The position numbers and the translations under genes are program-made. A DNA stretch of 50,400 bases from Promethearchaeota archaeon (GTDB lineage: Archaea > Asgardarchaeota > Lokiarchaeia > Sigyniarchaeales > SOKP01), in the NCBI GenBank assembly GCA_008080735.1, contig SHMW01000024.1, positions 1 through 50,400 of the forward strand, in the 5' to 3' direction. Of the stretch, positions 42,351-50,400 are shown piece after piece. Numbering within the stretch: the first letter of the stretch is position 1; every line of letters begins with the position of its first letter. The notes below the pieces were generated by a model that was not told the origin of the DNA, did not search any database, and was given only the letters and a program-made list of their open reading frames with translations.

Positions 42351-43187
42351 ATGACATTACAAATTACTTGGTATGGAACTGCGTGTTTTATTGCTCATTT
42401 GGACGGTTCAAATATATTATTTGATCCTTTCTTCTTGAGAAATGAAAATGCGCAACCTATTATTACCACACAACCAGAAGAGATAGATGCTATTGATGCG
42501 ATCTTCATTACGCACGCTCACTTTGATCATATCACCGAAGCGGGGTTTTTTGCTGAGAAACTTAATGTCCCTGTCTATTGTTCCAGTACAGCAAAAGAGA
42601 ATATCATTCGATGGATGGATGGTGAAATAATCGAAGACCATAAAGAAGCGTTTTCTAAAAGGGCTAAGCAAAACATCAAAACGATTAATTATGAAGATTC
42701 CATAAAAATTGGGTCTGATTTAGAAATTCATCCAATTAAATCATGCCATATCTCTTTTGATGCGAAAACTATTTTGAGCCGATTATTTTCTTGGAGCTTT
42801 CTCAAACAGGTGAAGACTATATCGAAATATGGACGAGGATTCCCTCAAGGGAAAGTTTTCGGATATAAACTATTATATAAAGATCTGAGTCTCATCACCT
42901 TTGGAAGCTTATGTACTAAATACATACAAAATTTGGATCAATACAAGGGATGCGATGTACTGTTAATTCCTTATGCTGGAAATAGTACAAAGCACATGGT
43001 TAAGAAGACAATTGAATTAATTGAGGTTTTAAAGCCGAAAATACTCATCCCTCACCATTGGGATAATTTCTTTCCTCCATTAAGTCGTGAGGAAGATTTA
43101 AATCCTTTAAAAGAAGAGATTAAGCAAAATTATCCCGATATAACTCTAATAATTCTTCCTTTCGAAGACAAAACTCCAATTATTTAA
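42351..43187 (+). CDS. metallo-beta-lactamase-fold hydrolase
   Basis: About 278 residues with an MBL fold. WYGTACFIA is the first strand, THAHFDH (about 53-59) the main zinc motif and LIPHHWDNFFPP the last histidine part. The layout resembles the UlaG/UPF0173 group of small lactonase-like hydrolases. The ATG at 42351 is preferred over the in-frame TTG at 42345. Cytoplasmic, substrate unknown. It has an insertion with a charged helical piece between about 85 and 115. Confidence 0.85.
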   Translation: MTLQITWYGTACFIAHLDGSNILFDPFFLRNENAQPIITTQPEEIDAIDAIFITHAHFDHITEAGFFAEKLNVPVYCSSTAKENIIRWMDGEIIEDHKEAFSKRAKQNIKTINYEDSIKIGSDLEIHPIKSCHISFDAKTILSRLFSWSFLKQVKTISKYGRGFPQGKVFGYKLLYKDLSLITFGSLCTKYIQNLDQYKGCDVLLIPYAGNSTKHMVKKTIELIEVLKPKILIPHHWDNFFPPLSREEDLNPLKEEIKQNYPDITLIILPFEDKTPII

Positions 43188-43456
43188 TCTTTATTGGATT
43201 TAACGTTCGCTTGTTTCGCACTCTTTTATTTTTAGAATTTGATACAATCTTATAATTACTCAGAATTCTCTTTTTTTGCACACTCTATTCGAATTCTATC
43301 ATTTTCTTTCTATAGCTCGCTTATCTTTTTCTTATGTTCGGTAATAATAAGATTTATTTTCAATCTTTGTAGGTAATATCTCATTTTCGTTTGGGGACCT
43401 ATTAAAATAAACCGAAAAACACTTATTAAAAAGATGAGGCTTAAATGAGAGATCTA

Positions 43457-43999
43457 TCATCTAACTTCAGAATCGAAAATCTCTTGGGCAATTCTAAGAA
43501 ACACTTTATCAATTCCTATATTTTCTTTTGCACTCGTTTCTATATAGCAACTTGCACATAATTCCTCTTTTGTTTCCAACCCTTCATCCTTTAAAATTGG
43601 TCTATTCATGTCCCCATCAACAAGATCTAACTTATTACCAACTAGAATCGAAGGTTTTTGTTTAATTACCCGCTCGATTTCTTCTTTCCACTTGGATAAA
43701 TTCATTAAAGAAAATCTGCGAGTTAAGTCAAAAGTATAAATAATACCGTGAGCTCCAGCATAAAAATTCGGTCGGACTGCGAAAAAACGCTCTTGTCCTC
43801 CAAGGTCCCAAATTTGTAAGGTTATTTGTACATTCTTATTAGGGAGGGTTATTCGTTTGATGAAGAGATTCGTCCCAATGGTAACTTTTGTATCTTCTAC
43901 GAATTTATCATCAACATATTGGTGTAGAATTGTTGTTTTACCCACCGCGCCATCTCCGACGATGCAGATTTTATAAAGACGGTTAAAATTATGCGTCAT
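43457..43999 (-). CDS. Ras/Rab-like small GTPase
   Basis: 180 residues with all G motifs: G1 GDGAVGKTT (15-23), G2 around Thr40 in VTIGTN, G3 WDLGGQE (64-70), G4 NKLD (122-125) and G5 ETSAK (154-158). WDLGGQE mixes Rab (WDTAGQE) and Arf (WDVGGQ) features, as common for Asgard GTPases. There is no C-terminal cysteine for lipid attachment and no N-terminal amphipathic helix, so membrane contact would need a partner. The glutamine after GG is present, so GTP hydrolysis should be normal. Its partners are not adjacent; longin-like and LRR proteins are encoded elsewhere in the window. Confidence 0.94.
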   Translation of the reverse strand: MTHNFNRLYKICIVGDGAVGKTTILHQYVDDKFVEDTKVTIGTNLFIKRITLPNKNVQITLQIWDLGGQERFFAVRPNFYAGAHGIIYTFDLTRRFSLMNLSKWKEEIERVIKQKPSILVGNKLDLVDGDMNRPILKDEGLETKEELCASCYIETSAKENIGIDKVFLRIAQEIFDSEVR

Positions 44000-44301
44000 A
44001 ATTCTTGGTCCCAGTAGGTATACTCCTTTAAAATTTGGTAAATTAAGTGCTCTATCTAATTACACCTATAATAATAACCCTATAATAATTATAAAGTAAC
44101 AAAACTATTATAACTTTTACTCATTTTTTAGAAAAGAGATATTCGCAAATCCATTAATTCAAAAGAAATATCTAACTCAATGGTAATCAGAACCTTCTCT
44201 GTTAAAGAGCGAGCTTTAGAATAAATGGATATATATATCATTTTTTAATAATCAAAAATAGTAATAGTTAGATTTACAATAAATTAGTTTTGAGGATTAA
44301 T
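44000..44301. other. divergent promoter region (GTPase / M28 peptidase)
   Basis: About 300 AT-rich bases between divergent genes. TATA-like runs occur at about 44065-44115 and around 44230-44240. A TTTTGAGG before the peptidase ATG may serve as its ribosome-binding site. No shared operator seen. Confidence 0.4.
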
Positions 44302-45489
44302 ATGTCAGGAAAAACAGATAGAAAGTTAGATTCCTCTGGTAAACCTATGCTCGATTTTATTACAAAGATATGTGATGAAATTGGACCTCGTGTGGGGGGT
44401 TCAGAGGCGGAGGATAAAGCTGGAAATATGATTTATAAGGAAATGTCCACATTTTGCGATGAGGTAGAAAAGCAAGAATTTGAATGCCATCCTGGTGGAT
44501 TTTTAGATTATATTTGGGTCACAGCTATTTTTTATATTGTTGGAGTGCTATTCTATTTTTTTATTCCCCTACTCTCAGCGATTTTGATATTATTAGGAAT
44601 TTTAATCTATTTCGCTCAACAAGCCCTCACCTTAGAAATAATTGATTTTTTATTTCCAAAAGTTCACTCATTCCATGTAATAGGAAAGATAAAACCTAAA
44701 AATGAAGCGAAGAATTTGGTTTTGCTGGGGGGACACCATGATTCTGCCTATGAATTTCCACTATTAAGCAAGTTGGGAGGATATTCAAGATATCTTATTA
44801 TGTTAACACTGGTGATATCTATTTTAAACATAATTTTGTCGTTAGTGAATTCCATTATAGTGATACCATTTTTAGATTATATCCAAATTGGATTATTCTT
44901 TATTGGGGTCCCATTGATTCTCATAATTGCCGCATTTTTACGATCAAATAAAGGTGTACTCGGAGCAAACGATAATTTAACGGCGGTTGCCGCCATATTA
45001 GAGATAGGGAAATATTTAGCGAAAGATCAAAATCGTCCAGAAAAAACTGAAGTTTGGCTTGTAAGTTTTGCGGGAGAGGAGCATATGCGTGGCTCGAAGA
45101 GATTTGTCTCTATGAACAAAGAAGAACTCGACCGTCGAAATGCTACCCTATTTAATCTCGAATGTTTAAGTGGGGAAAGCTTCCTATTGGCTACTGCAGA
45201 GAATCTTTTTTTTGCGACACATTCAGAAAAGGTGATAAATATGGGAAAAAGAGCAGCAGATGACTTAGGTATCGATATACAAGTAGGACCTTTAAAATTT
45301 GCGGGAAGCGATTCTGCGAATTTTTCACGCAAAGGATTAGATGCATCCACTTTATTTGGAAGGGTGAAAAAAGGGACTCCCGCTGATTGGCATACCATGA
45401 GAGATACTCCAGAGCGCCTAGATGGAGAGAGTATAGCAAAAGGAGCAGAAATCGCCCTTCATTATGTGGAATTGGTAGACCAGAACTAA
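44302..45489 (+). CDS. M28-family membrane metallopeptidase
   Basis: 395 residues from the ATG at 44302; the in-frame TTG at 44290 is less likely. The zinc ligands of M28 aminopeptidases are visible: GGHHDSAYE (H and following D), GANDNLTAVA (bridging Asp), FAGEEHMRGS (Glu pair, catalytic and ligand) and WHTMRDTPE (final His). Two hydrophobic regions interrupt the domain, at about residues 70-120 and 160-220 in the stated frame, each with two helices, so the enzyme is anchored in the membrane. This resembles Asgard M28 proteins. It has no signal peptide. Confidence 0.88.
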   Translation: MSGKTDRKLDSSGKPMLDFITKICDEIGPRVGGSEAEDKAGNMIYKEMSTFCDEVEKQEFECHPGGFLDYIWVTAIFYIVGVLFYFFIPLLSAILILLGILIYFAQQALTLEIIDFLFPKVHSFHVIGKIKPKNEAKNLVLLGGHHDSAYEFPLLSKLGGYSRYLIMLTLVISILNIILSLVNSIIVIPFLDYIQIGLFFIGVPLILIIAAFLRSNKGVLGANDNLTAVAAILEIGKYLAKDQNRPEKTEVWLVSFAGEEHMRGSKRFVSMNKEELDRRNATLFNLECLSGESFLLATAENLFFATHSEKVINMGKRAADDLGIDIQVGPLKFAGSDSANFSRKGLDASTLFGRVKKGTPADWHTMRDTPERLDGESIAKGAEIALHYVELVDQN

Positions 45490-45672
45490 ATATCATCATA
45501 AATCTCCAACTTTTTACCCTAATTTTTTTTATTTTAATTAAAAAGACTTATGTATTTAATAGAGAAAAAGCGAGTTTAATTGAATTTAATAGTATGAATT
45601 ATCAAATCTCATAAACAACTATTAGGATTAAATTTTAATAGAATTGTGTTTTATTTTAAATAACTGAATTAA

Positions 45673-45684
45673 GAATATTTATTC
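45673..45684. promoter_or_regulatory. GAAT-4-ATTC operator of the IssA-like gene
   Basis: GAATATTTATTC, with five-base arms perfectly inverted, 57 bases before the ATG at 45742. TATA-like ATTAAAATATAA lies downstream at about 45702-45713, so the site would control access to the promoter from upstream. Confidence 0.55.
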
Positions 45685-45741
45685 AGAATATCTTAAAACA
45701 TATTAAAATATAATCTCAAAACGAGAGGTCAGATAATAAAA

Positions 45742-46206
45742 ATGACGATTATTGGAATTCCTTCCTTTGGAAGCGGTGGCCTAAATTCTAACCTAAATCC
45801 TCGATTTGGAAGATGTGCGGCATTTACCTTTGTCACAGTTGAAAATGGTGAAATCGAAAAGGTAAAAACAGTACCTAATAATGCTGCAAACGCTATGGGA
45901 GGCGCAGGTATTCAAGCAGCTCAAATTATAGGCAATAATGGAGCATCAGCAGTAATTGTAGGTAATCTCGGACCCAATGCCGCCCAAGCATTAGGTTCTC
46001 TCAACCTGGATATCTATCAAGCACCACCTCAACAAGTAACTGTTAAACAAGCGATCGAAAAGTTCATTAAAGGAGAACTTCAAAATATCTCGGGTGCGAA
46101 TGTCGGCGCTCATTATGGAATGGGCGGTGGTGGTCGAGGTATGGGTGGAGGAGGCGGTCGTGGAATGGGCGGAGGAATGGGAAGCGGTCGTAGAAGAAAT
46201 ATGTAA
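45742..46206 (+). CDS. NifX/NafY-domain protein with Gly/Arg tail, IssA-like
   Basis: 154 residues. Residues 1-115 are a dinitrogenase iron-molybdenum cofactor-type domain (NPRFGRCAAF at 19-28 and the GAGIQAAQII helix). Cys25 is the only cysteine. The last 29 residues are almost only Gly, Met and Arg (GMGGGGRGMGGGGGRG, ending GRRRNM), with no acid. This combination, a NifX-like domain plus glycine-rich cationic tail, is that of Pyrococcus furiosus IssA, which stores iron and sulfide as thioferrate in large particles. No nitrogenase genes are present, so a storage or delivery role fits better than FeMo-co work. An eight-base T run follows the stop. Confidence 0.82.
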   Translation: MTIIGIPSFGSGGLNSNLNPRFGRCAAFTFVTVENGEIEKVKTVPNNAANAMGGAGIQAAQIIGNNGASAVIVGNLGPNAAQALGSLNLDIYQAPPQQVTVKQAIEKFIKGELQNISGANVGAHYGMGGGGRGMGGGGGRGMGGGMGSGRRRNM

Positions 46207-46207
46207 C

Positions 46208-46215
46208 TTTTTTTT
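46208..46215 (+). terminator. T-run terminator after the IssA-like gene
   Basis: Eight T two bases after the stop codon, ending a single-gene transcript before the MinD pair. Confidence 0.5.
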
Positions 46216-46375
46216 CTAATCCTTTTTAATTTTTATATATTAGCAAAGTTAAATAAACTGCTTTGTAGGATTTATTTCAGATCTAATTTTATATTAAAAC
46301 AGATTGATTACCAATTAGAAAGTATTAGGAATAACTTTTTATAGGATTAAAATTTACCTTGAATAGTTGGATAAA

Positions 46376-46387
46376 GAATAATTATTC
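46376..46387. promoter_or_regulatory. GAAT-4-ATTC operator, perfect palindrome
   Basis: GAATAATTATTC is perfectly self-complementary and lies 68 bases before the ATG at 46456 of the first MinD/ferredoxin gene. It is the clearest member of the set at 25364, 36379, 40560 and 45673. Confidence 0.6.
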
Positions 46388-46455
46388 AAAATAAATAAAT
46401 TTACCAATGCTAATTTTGCATTGAAATAATCACTTTAATATATGTTTATTGAAAT

Positions 46456-47427
46456 ATGGATGATAATATGTCAATAAAGAATAAGCCTTCGGTTCAGAAT
46501 GGGCCCAAACGGATTTGTGTGACGGGAGGAAAAGGTGGAACCGGGAAAACCTTGATCGCTGTGAATTTGGCAACAATGTTCAAAAATGAAGGAAAAAAGG
46601 TACTATTGGTGGACGGAGATGTTGAGAACCCTAATACATACCTTCTACTGAATGGAAAATTAGAGAATAAAGAGCATGTTCCTTTTTTCAAGCCAGTTAT
46701 TAATGAGGAAAAGTGTTCAAAATGTGGATTATGTGCGAAAAATTGTGCTACGCATGCTTTACTCCACGTAGAAGGGCAATATCCGATACCATTTTTGAAT
46801 TTATGTTCGGGTTGTAAGCTCTGTTATAAAATCTGTCCCGAGAACGCAATTGAAGAGGATTATAAGGAGTTAGGATGGACCTATGAAACAAATGTGAACG
46901 GAATGGACCTCTTAGTGGGGGAATTAAAACCGTCTGAAGCTCGCTCTGTGGGCATCGTAGAAGCTCTAATGAACAAAATTGACCAAAGATTACAAGAATA
47001 CCCAGAACGATATGACGTAATTGTAATGGATACAGCTCCAGGTGCCCATTGTGATGTGGAATTATTATTAGAAAAGGCAGATAAAATAATTCCTGTAACA
47101 GAGCCTACGAGGTTTGGAGAATTGGATTTGATTAGGATTATCGATTTAATAGATCTTTTAAAAAAGGATTTCAGAGTGATTGTAAATAGATCTTCTTTAT
47201 TAGGATTTAGAGAAGAATTTTTGGATAAGCTTGATGAGCAAGATATACAGATTTTAGGTGATATTCCCTTGGATGATGAGATAGTGAAGTCTTACTGTCA
47301 AGGTATACCTCTTATGGAAAAGAATGGCAAATTTGATACAGAAAGTGAAGGGTATAAGGCTTTTAAGGAAATATATAAAAATCTACAAAATTGGTTAAAT
47401 GATTCACAAGTGGAGGAAAGTATATAA
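46456..47427 (+). CDS. MinD-family ATPase with inserted dicluster ferredoxin (first)
   Basis: 323 residues. Deviant Walker A GGKGGTGKT at 24-32; DGDVENPN (53-60) as in ParA/MinD. A ferredoxin insert with two 4Fe-4S motifs follows at CSKCGLCAKNC (87-97) and CSGCKLCYKIC (117-127), then VMDTAPGAHCD. COG1149-type ATPases link ATP use to iron-sulfur or cofactor transfer. The partner gene starts one base after the stop and shares the fold, so a heterodimer is likely. The palindromic operator lies upstream. The neighbours (IssA-like protein, Mrp) make cluster handling the probable job. Confidence 0.9.
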   Translation: MDDNMSIKNKPSVQNGPKRICVTGGKGGTGKTLIAVNLATMFKNEGKKVLLVDGDVENPNTYLLLNGKLENKEHVPFFKPVINEEKCSKCGLCAKNCATHALLHVEGQYPIPFLNLCSGCKLCYKICPENAIEEDYKELGWTYETNVNGMDLLVGELKPSEARSVGIVEALMNKIDQRLQEYPERYDVIVMDTAPGAHCDVELLLEKADKIIPVTEPTRFGELDLIRIIDLIDLLKKDFRVIVNRSSLLGFREEFLDKLDEQDIQILGDIPLDDEIVKSYCQGIPLMEKNGKFDTESEGYKAFKEIYKNLQNWLNDSQVEESI

Positions 47428-47428
47428 G

Positions 47429-48352
47429 ATGGAAGCGAAAGCTGTAGGAATAATCTCGGGAAAGGGAGGAGTTGGAAAAACCTCCTTGACCGCCTCACTC
47501 GCGAGTTTAGCAGAGAAGGATCCTGAAATAAGTCCGATGATAATGGATTGTGATGTAGATGCCCCAAATTTGGCTTTGATATTACCATCTAAAAATGATG
47601 ATAAGATAAAAACAAAAGATACATATACCACGTTGAAAGCACGTTTTAATGAAAAAAATTGCGTCCATTGTAAGCAATGCATAGACGACCACTTTTGTGA
47701 ATTTCACGCATTAAACTGGGATGAGGAGAATGAGGTTCCGGTTATTGATTATTTGGCATGCGAAGGATGTGGCGCGTGTAAAGTTCTATGTCCAGAACAT
47801 GCGTTTGAAATCAATCCCGTTAAAAGCGGAGAAATTATCTCTTACGAAACCAAATTGGGACCTCAATTAGTATACGGAAAGACAGAATTAGGCAGCACTA
47901 CCTCTGGGAAATTGGTCTCAGAAAGTAAAGAATTTGCGAAAAATCTTAATATTAATGAAGAGGTTGATTTGACCATTATCGACGGGCCACCAGGTATTGG
48001 ATGTCCTGTCATTGCCACCGTTTCAGGATTAGATTATGTAATAACTATCTGTGAACCTACTCCCTCGGGACTTCATGATGTAATTCGAGCGATAGAAGTG
48101 GTAAAGGAATTTAATATACCATTTGGAATAGTGATAAACAAAGCAGACTTGAAGAGTCCATTCCAAGATGAGTTCAAGGAATTTATAGAAAATACTGGAT
48201 ATGATATTCTTGGAAGAATTCCATTTGATCTACAGATTGCTCACGCAATGGCACACGCTGAACCTGTTGTGGATTATGCTCCAACATCAGAAGCCAGTAA
48301 GGCAATTGGAGAGATTTATAAGAATCTAAAGAAAATATTAATAGAGAAATGA
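47429..48352 (+). CDS. MinD-family ATPase with inserted dicluster ferredoxin (second)
   Basis: 307 residues from the ATG at 47429. An upstream in-frame ATG at 47399 overlaps the previous gene, but GGAGGAAAG at 47412-47420 is ideally spaced for 47429. Walker A SGKGGVGKT at 10-18, then MDCDVDAPN. The insert has CVHCKQC with a fourth cysteine after five residues (C78, C81, C84, C90) and CEGCGACKVLC (111-121). IDGPPGIGCP is the ParA-like DxxPG. One base separates it from the stop of its partner, so they are translationally coupled. Same role as the first; likely a heterodimer. Confidence 0.92.
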   Translation: MEAKAVGIISGKGGVGKTSLTASLASLAEKDPEISPMIMDCDVDAPNLALILPSKNDDKIKTKDTYTTLKARFNEKNCVHCKQCIDDHFCEFHALNWDEENEVPVIDYLACEGCGACKVLCPEHAFEINPVKSGEIISYETKLGPQLVYGKTELGSTTSGKLVSESKEFAKNLNINEEVDLTIIDGPPGIGCPVIATVSGLDYVITICEPTPSGLHDVIRAIEVVKEFNIPFGIVINKADLKSPFQDEFKEFIENTGYDILGRIPFDLQIAHAMAHAEPVVDYAPTSEASKAIGEIYKNLKKILIEK

Positions 48353-48534
48353 ATTTTTCACATAACCAAAATCCATTATTAAAGTTCTATAACTAATGAG
48401 ATAATGTTTTCGGCTTCATAAATTTATAAACAATAATATAAAGAATTAATAGAATTGGGAATTTACTTCAAGTAGATAAGATTTAATCTTTATAATATTA
48501 ATAAGGTGATTAAATTATTCCGCCTCAAAATTTT

Positions 48535-49005
48535 ATGGAAATTTATAATTTTTTGCCGCAGACAAATTGTAAGAAATGCGGTAAAGATACATGCATGGCA
48601 TTCGCTCTTGAATTATTAAAAGGAAATGTGAAGATTGCAGATTGTACTCCATTAGTCGAAGAGGAAAAATATTCGGAAAAGCTTGAAAATTTGAAGGAAT
48701 TAATCGGGGACGAAGAAGGCAAGCAAAAAGAGCTTCGCATTAATGTAGATGAAGACGAGTGTGATGGATGCGGTATCTGTGTGACCGTGTGTCCTGTGAA
48801 TGCCCGTTATTGTTATTCCACCCTCAGCGGAAAAGCTCCAGACTATCCTCCCGATGAACATCAATTGTTTGTTGTAAAAGGCGGGAAATGCGAGCTTTTA
48901 AATCTTGAACATTGTAGAAGGGTTGCAGCAGAAGGGAGAGAACGGGAATGTCGAGTGTGTGAAACTTATTGTCCTCGAGAAGCCGTTAAAATAGAGTATG
49001 TTTAA
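48535..49005 (+). CDS. Fe-S protein with CODH-type and ferredoxin motifs, Fwd-linked
   Basis: 156 residues. PQTNCKKCGKDTCMAFA (8-24) is the four-cysteine cluster module of CODH/acetyl-CoA synthase subunits and RnfB-like proteins, with a later Cys37. It is followed by CDGCGICVTVCP at about 75-86 and a less regular second ferredoxin half with CELLNLEHC and CRVCETYCP. The gene leads directly to the FwdB gene, so it probably passes electrons to the formylmethanofuran dehydrogenase. Several Fwd operons start with such a protein. AAGGTG lies at about 48502 before the ATG; the start is not certain. Confidence 0.8.
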   Translation: MEIYNFLPQTNCKKCGKDTCMAFALELLKGNVKIADCTPLVEEEKYSEKLENLKELIGDEEGKQKELRINVDEDECDGCGICVTVCPVNARYCYSTLSGKAPDYPPDEHQLFVVKGGKCELLNLEHCRRVAAEGRERECRVCETYCPREAVKIEYV

Positions 49006-49055
49006 TTATTAACTCATCCTTACCGATTTAAATTAATAATAAAAATGTGAATAAA

Positions 49056-50375
49056 ATGAAAAAAATAACTTGCACTGGATGTAGCCTTTTATGTGATGAT
49101 ATAATTATTGAAGAGGGAAAGGAGATTAAAGAACTCATCGGAGCATGTTTGAAAGGTCAAGATAGACTTGATCAAGTTCACTCTGAAAATAGGATCTTAA
49201 AACCCCAAATAAGAAAAGGGGAGGAATTAAAGAAGACAAATTGGAATGAAGCATTAGAAAGAACGCTTGAACTCATAAATAAAGCACAAAAACCTCTTTT
49301 ATATGGATTTTCAACTATTTCTTGTGAAGCTCAAGTAAAAGCAATCAAATTAGCAAAGAAAATAGATGGGTTTATTGACTCAAACTCCACGATTTGCCAA
49401 GGGAGAACTTTTAATGCCGCAAAAGAGACGGGTTTGACTATAAGCACATTGACAGAAGTAATTAATAAAAGCGATATCATTGTTCTCTGGGGATTTAATG
49501 CTGTAGAATCAATTCCGCGTCTACTTAATAAAGTTCTTTTTTCCAGAGGGAAATTCCGTATGACAGGGAGGGAAATTAAAACGTTAATTGTTATAGATCC
49601 GATTAAAACCGCATCGTTTAATGTTATGGGCCCAAGAGATATCGCTATACGTATCAATCCAGATGAAGATATAAAGTTAATCAGAAAATTAACCGAGATT
49701 TGCTGTAAGGATTCACAAATACCGGATGATGGTATAGCTGGCATTGATAAAGACGATCTAGAGAGATTGCTAACTAATTTGACAAATTCAGAAAATATTG
49801 CCATTTTTGTTGGACAAGGTCTTTTAAAACCTCAAAATGGGTCAGATCCCCTAAAAGAACTAATCCAATTAGTTGATGTAATAAATTCTCGCAATAAAAA
49901 GGGTCGAGCATCTCTCCTCGCCGCGGGTGGTCATTATAATATGATTGGATTCGATCATATGGCTTTAGCATCCGAGGGAAAAAACCACAGTCTCCAATTT
50001 AAGAACAATGAACTCATAGATAATGAAGAAAACATCATTTCTAAAATAAAAAAGGAAGATTTTGATTTGTCTATCGTGGTCGGGACAGATCCAATTGCCC
50101 ATTTACCCTTTGAATTAAGTAAAAAACTAGCTGCGAAACCCATTATTTTAATTGATTACTCCAAATCTGCTACTTATTTCGTGTCGGATGTGGTACTTCC
50201 TACGGCAATTACTGGGATAGAAAGTGGAGGGACAGCATTTCGACTGGATAATGTACCTATTCCTCTTATTAAATTTCTTGATCCGCCCGAAGAAGTTTAT
50301 TCAGATGAGGAGCTCTTAGATAAAATACTTATTACCCTAGATAATGGGAAGGAGGAAACCGGAAAATGGAATTAA
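49056..50375 (+). CDS. fwdB: formylmethanofuran dehydrogenase subunit B (FwdB/FmdB)
   Basis: About 439 residues: the molybdopterin subunit that reduces CO2 to formate before transfer to methanofuran. The N-terminal cluster motif is CTGCSLLC with a later Cys in GACLKG. STICQGRTFNA puts the presumed metal-ligand Cys before Gln; in studied FwdB that Gln is a His (Cys118-His119). AAGGHYNMIGFDHM and the C-terminal VVLPTAITGIESGG are typical of the family. Cys rather than selenocysteine suggests the tungsten or molybdenum Cys form. GTG at 49047 is an alternative start. The next gene overlaps by 10 bases. In Lokiarchaeia this serves the methyl branch of the Wood-Ljungdahl pathway. Confidence 0.88.
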   Translation: MKKITCTGCSLLCDDIIIEEGKEIKELIGACLKGQDRLDQVHSENRILKPQIRKGEELKKTNWNEALERTLELINKAQKPLLYGFSTISCEAQVKAIKLAKKIDGFIDSNSTICQGRTFNAAKETGLTISTLTEVINKSDIIVLWGFNAVESIPRLLNKVLFSRGKFRMTGREIKTLIVIDPIKTASFNVMGPRDIAIRINPDEDIKLIRKLTEICCKDSQIPDDGIAGIDKDDLERLLTNLTNSENIAIFVGQGLLKPQNGSDPLKELIQLVDVINSRNKKGRASLLAAGGHYNMIGFDHMALASEGKNHSLQFKNNELIDNEENIISKIKKEDFDLSIVVGTDPIAHLPFELSKKLAAKPIILIDYSKSATYFVSDVVLPTAITGIESGGTAFRLDNVPIPLIKFLDPPEEVYSDEELLDKILITLDNGKEETGKWN

Positions 50376-50400
50376 AATTAAATCCCGTCAGAATGATTGA
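50366..50400 (+). CDS. 5' end of next fwd-operon gene (partial)
   Basis: An ATG at 50366 inside the end of fwdB, preceded by AAGGAGGA (50349-50356) at ideal spacing, opens a frame beginning MELKLNPVRMI that runs off the window. The overlap and ribosome-binding site show translational coupling with fwdB. Subunit C or D of the dehydrogenase is expected from known operons, but too little is visible to decide. Confidence 0.6.
   Translation, partial: MELKLNPVRMI

Noticed and set aside
45742..48352. NifX and MinD/ferredoxin genes as part of a nitrogen-fixation locus
   Set aside because: No nifH, nifD, nifK, nifB or nifE genes lie nearby, and these families are common in non-diazotrophic anaerobes.
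1..50400. Search for tRNA, rRNA and integrase/attachment sites
   Set aside because: No GC-rich cloverleaf-like stretch with the T-loop consensus, no rRNA-like sequence and no recombinase gene was seen.

Overview
The window looks like chromosome of an Asgard archaeon, most likely of the Lokiarchaeia (Promethearchaeota). The DNA is AT-rich, genes are mostly single or in short operons, and TATA boxes such as CTTTTATATAG are visible. Supporting genes are a Ras/Rab-type small GTPase, a longin/roadblock-like small protein, leucine-rich-repeat and coiled-coil proteins, a surface propeller protein ending in a Loki-CTERM-like anchor, and a tungsten/molybdenum formylmethanofuran dehydrogenase (Fwd) operon. 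No rRNA, tRNA, CRISPR array or intact insertion sequence was seen.

Layout. 1-4.1 kb: tail of a zinc-ribbon gene, a truncated copy of a 4Fe-4S protein, a large TrmB-like coiled-coil protein and a DUF5658-like membrane protein. 4.1-23.2 kb: a lipid/acyl-CoA region with two thiolases, two intact hotdog thioesterases plus a decayed third copy, two crotonases that lack the hydratase glutamates, and a 988-residue glycyl radical enzyme with an N-terminal SCP2 domain. Two MFS exporters, an OsmC protein, the full-length 4Fe-4S protein, an LRR protein and an RHH regulator with a tandem operator lie between them. 23.2-32.2 kb: the surface propeller protein, a glycine/arginine-rich DUF5320 protein followed by a DtxR-family regulator, two sugar-type MFS carriers, a DUF89 phosphatase, the longin-like protein and a radical SAM protein. 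32.2-41.8 kb: minus-strand genes for a BKACE-family enzyme, a 3-hydroxyacyl-CoA dehydrogenase, an aminotransferase, an NAD-kinase-like protein, a nucleoside hydrolase, a membrane/Cys-domain pair, Mrp/NBP35 and a TrkA-like protein. 42-46 kb: a metallo-beta-lactamase, the small GTPase and a membrane M28 peptidase. 45.7-50.4 kb: a NifX-domain protein with a glycine/arginine tail resembling the Pyrococcus thioferrate-storage protein IssA, two MinD ATPases with inserted ferredoxins, and the Fwd operon, which runs off the right edge.

The most interesting signal is a 12-bp palindrome (GAAT-4-ATTC, best form GAATAATTATTC) upstream of the DUF5320/DtxR genes, mrp, the IssA-like gene, the MinD/ferredoxin pair and the NAD-kinase-like gene. 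I read these as one regulon for iron-sulfur storage and cluster assembly, probably under the DtxR-family protein encoded at 25882. This is inference from shared sites and gene content.

Five broken or truncated genes or gene fragments (about 0.3, 7.5, 10.6, 25 and 39.3 kb; two of them weakly supported) suggest ongoing duplication and decay in the accessory part of the window.
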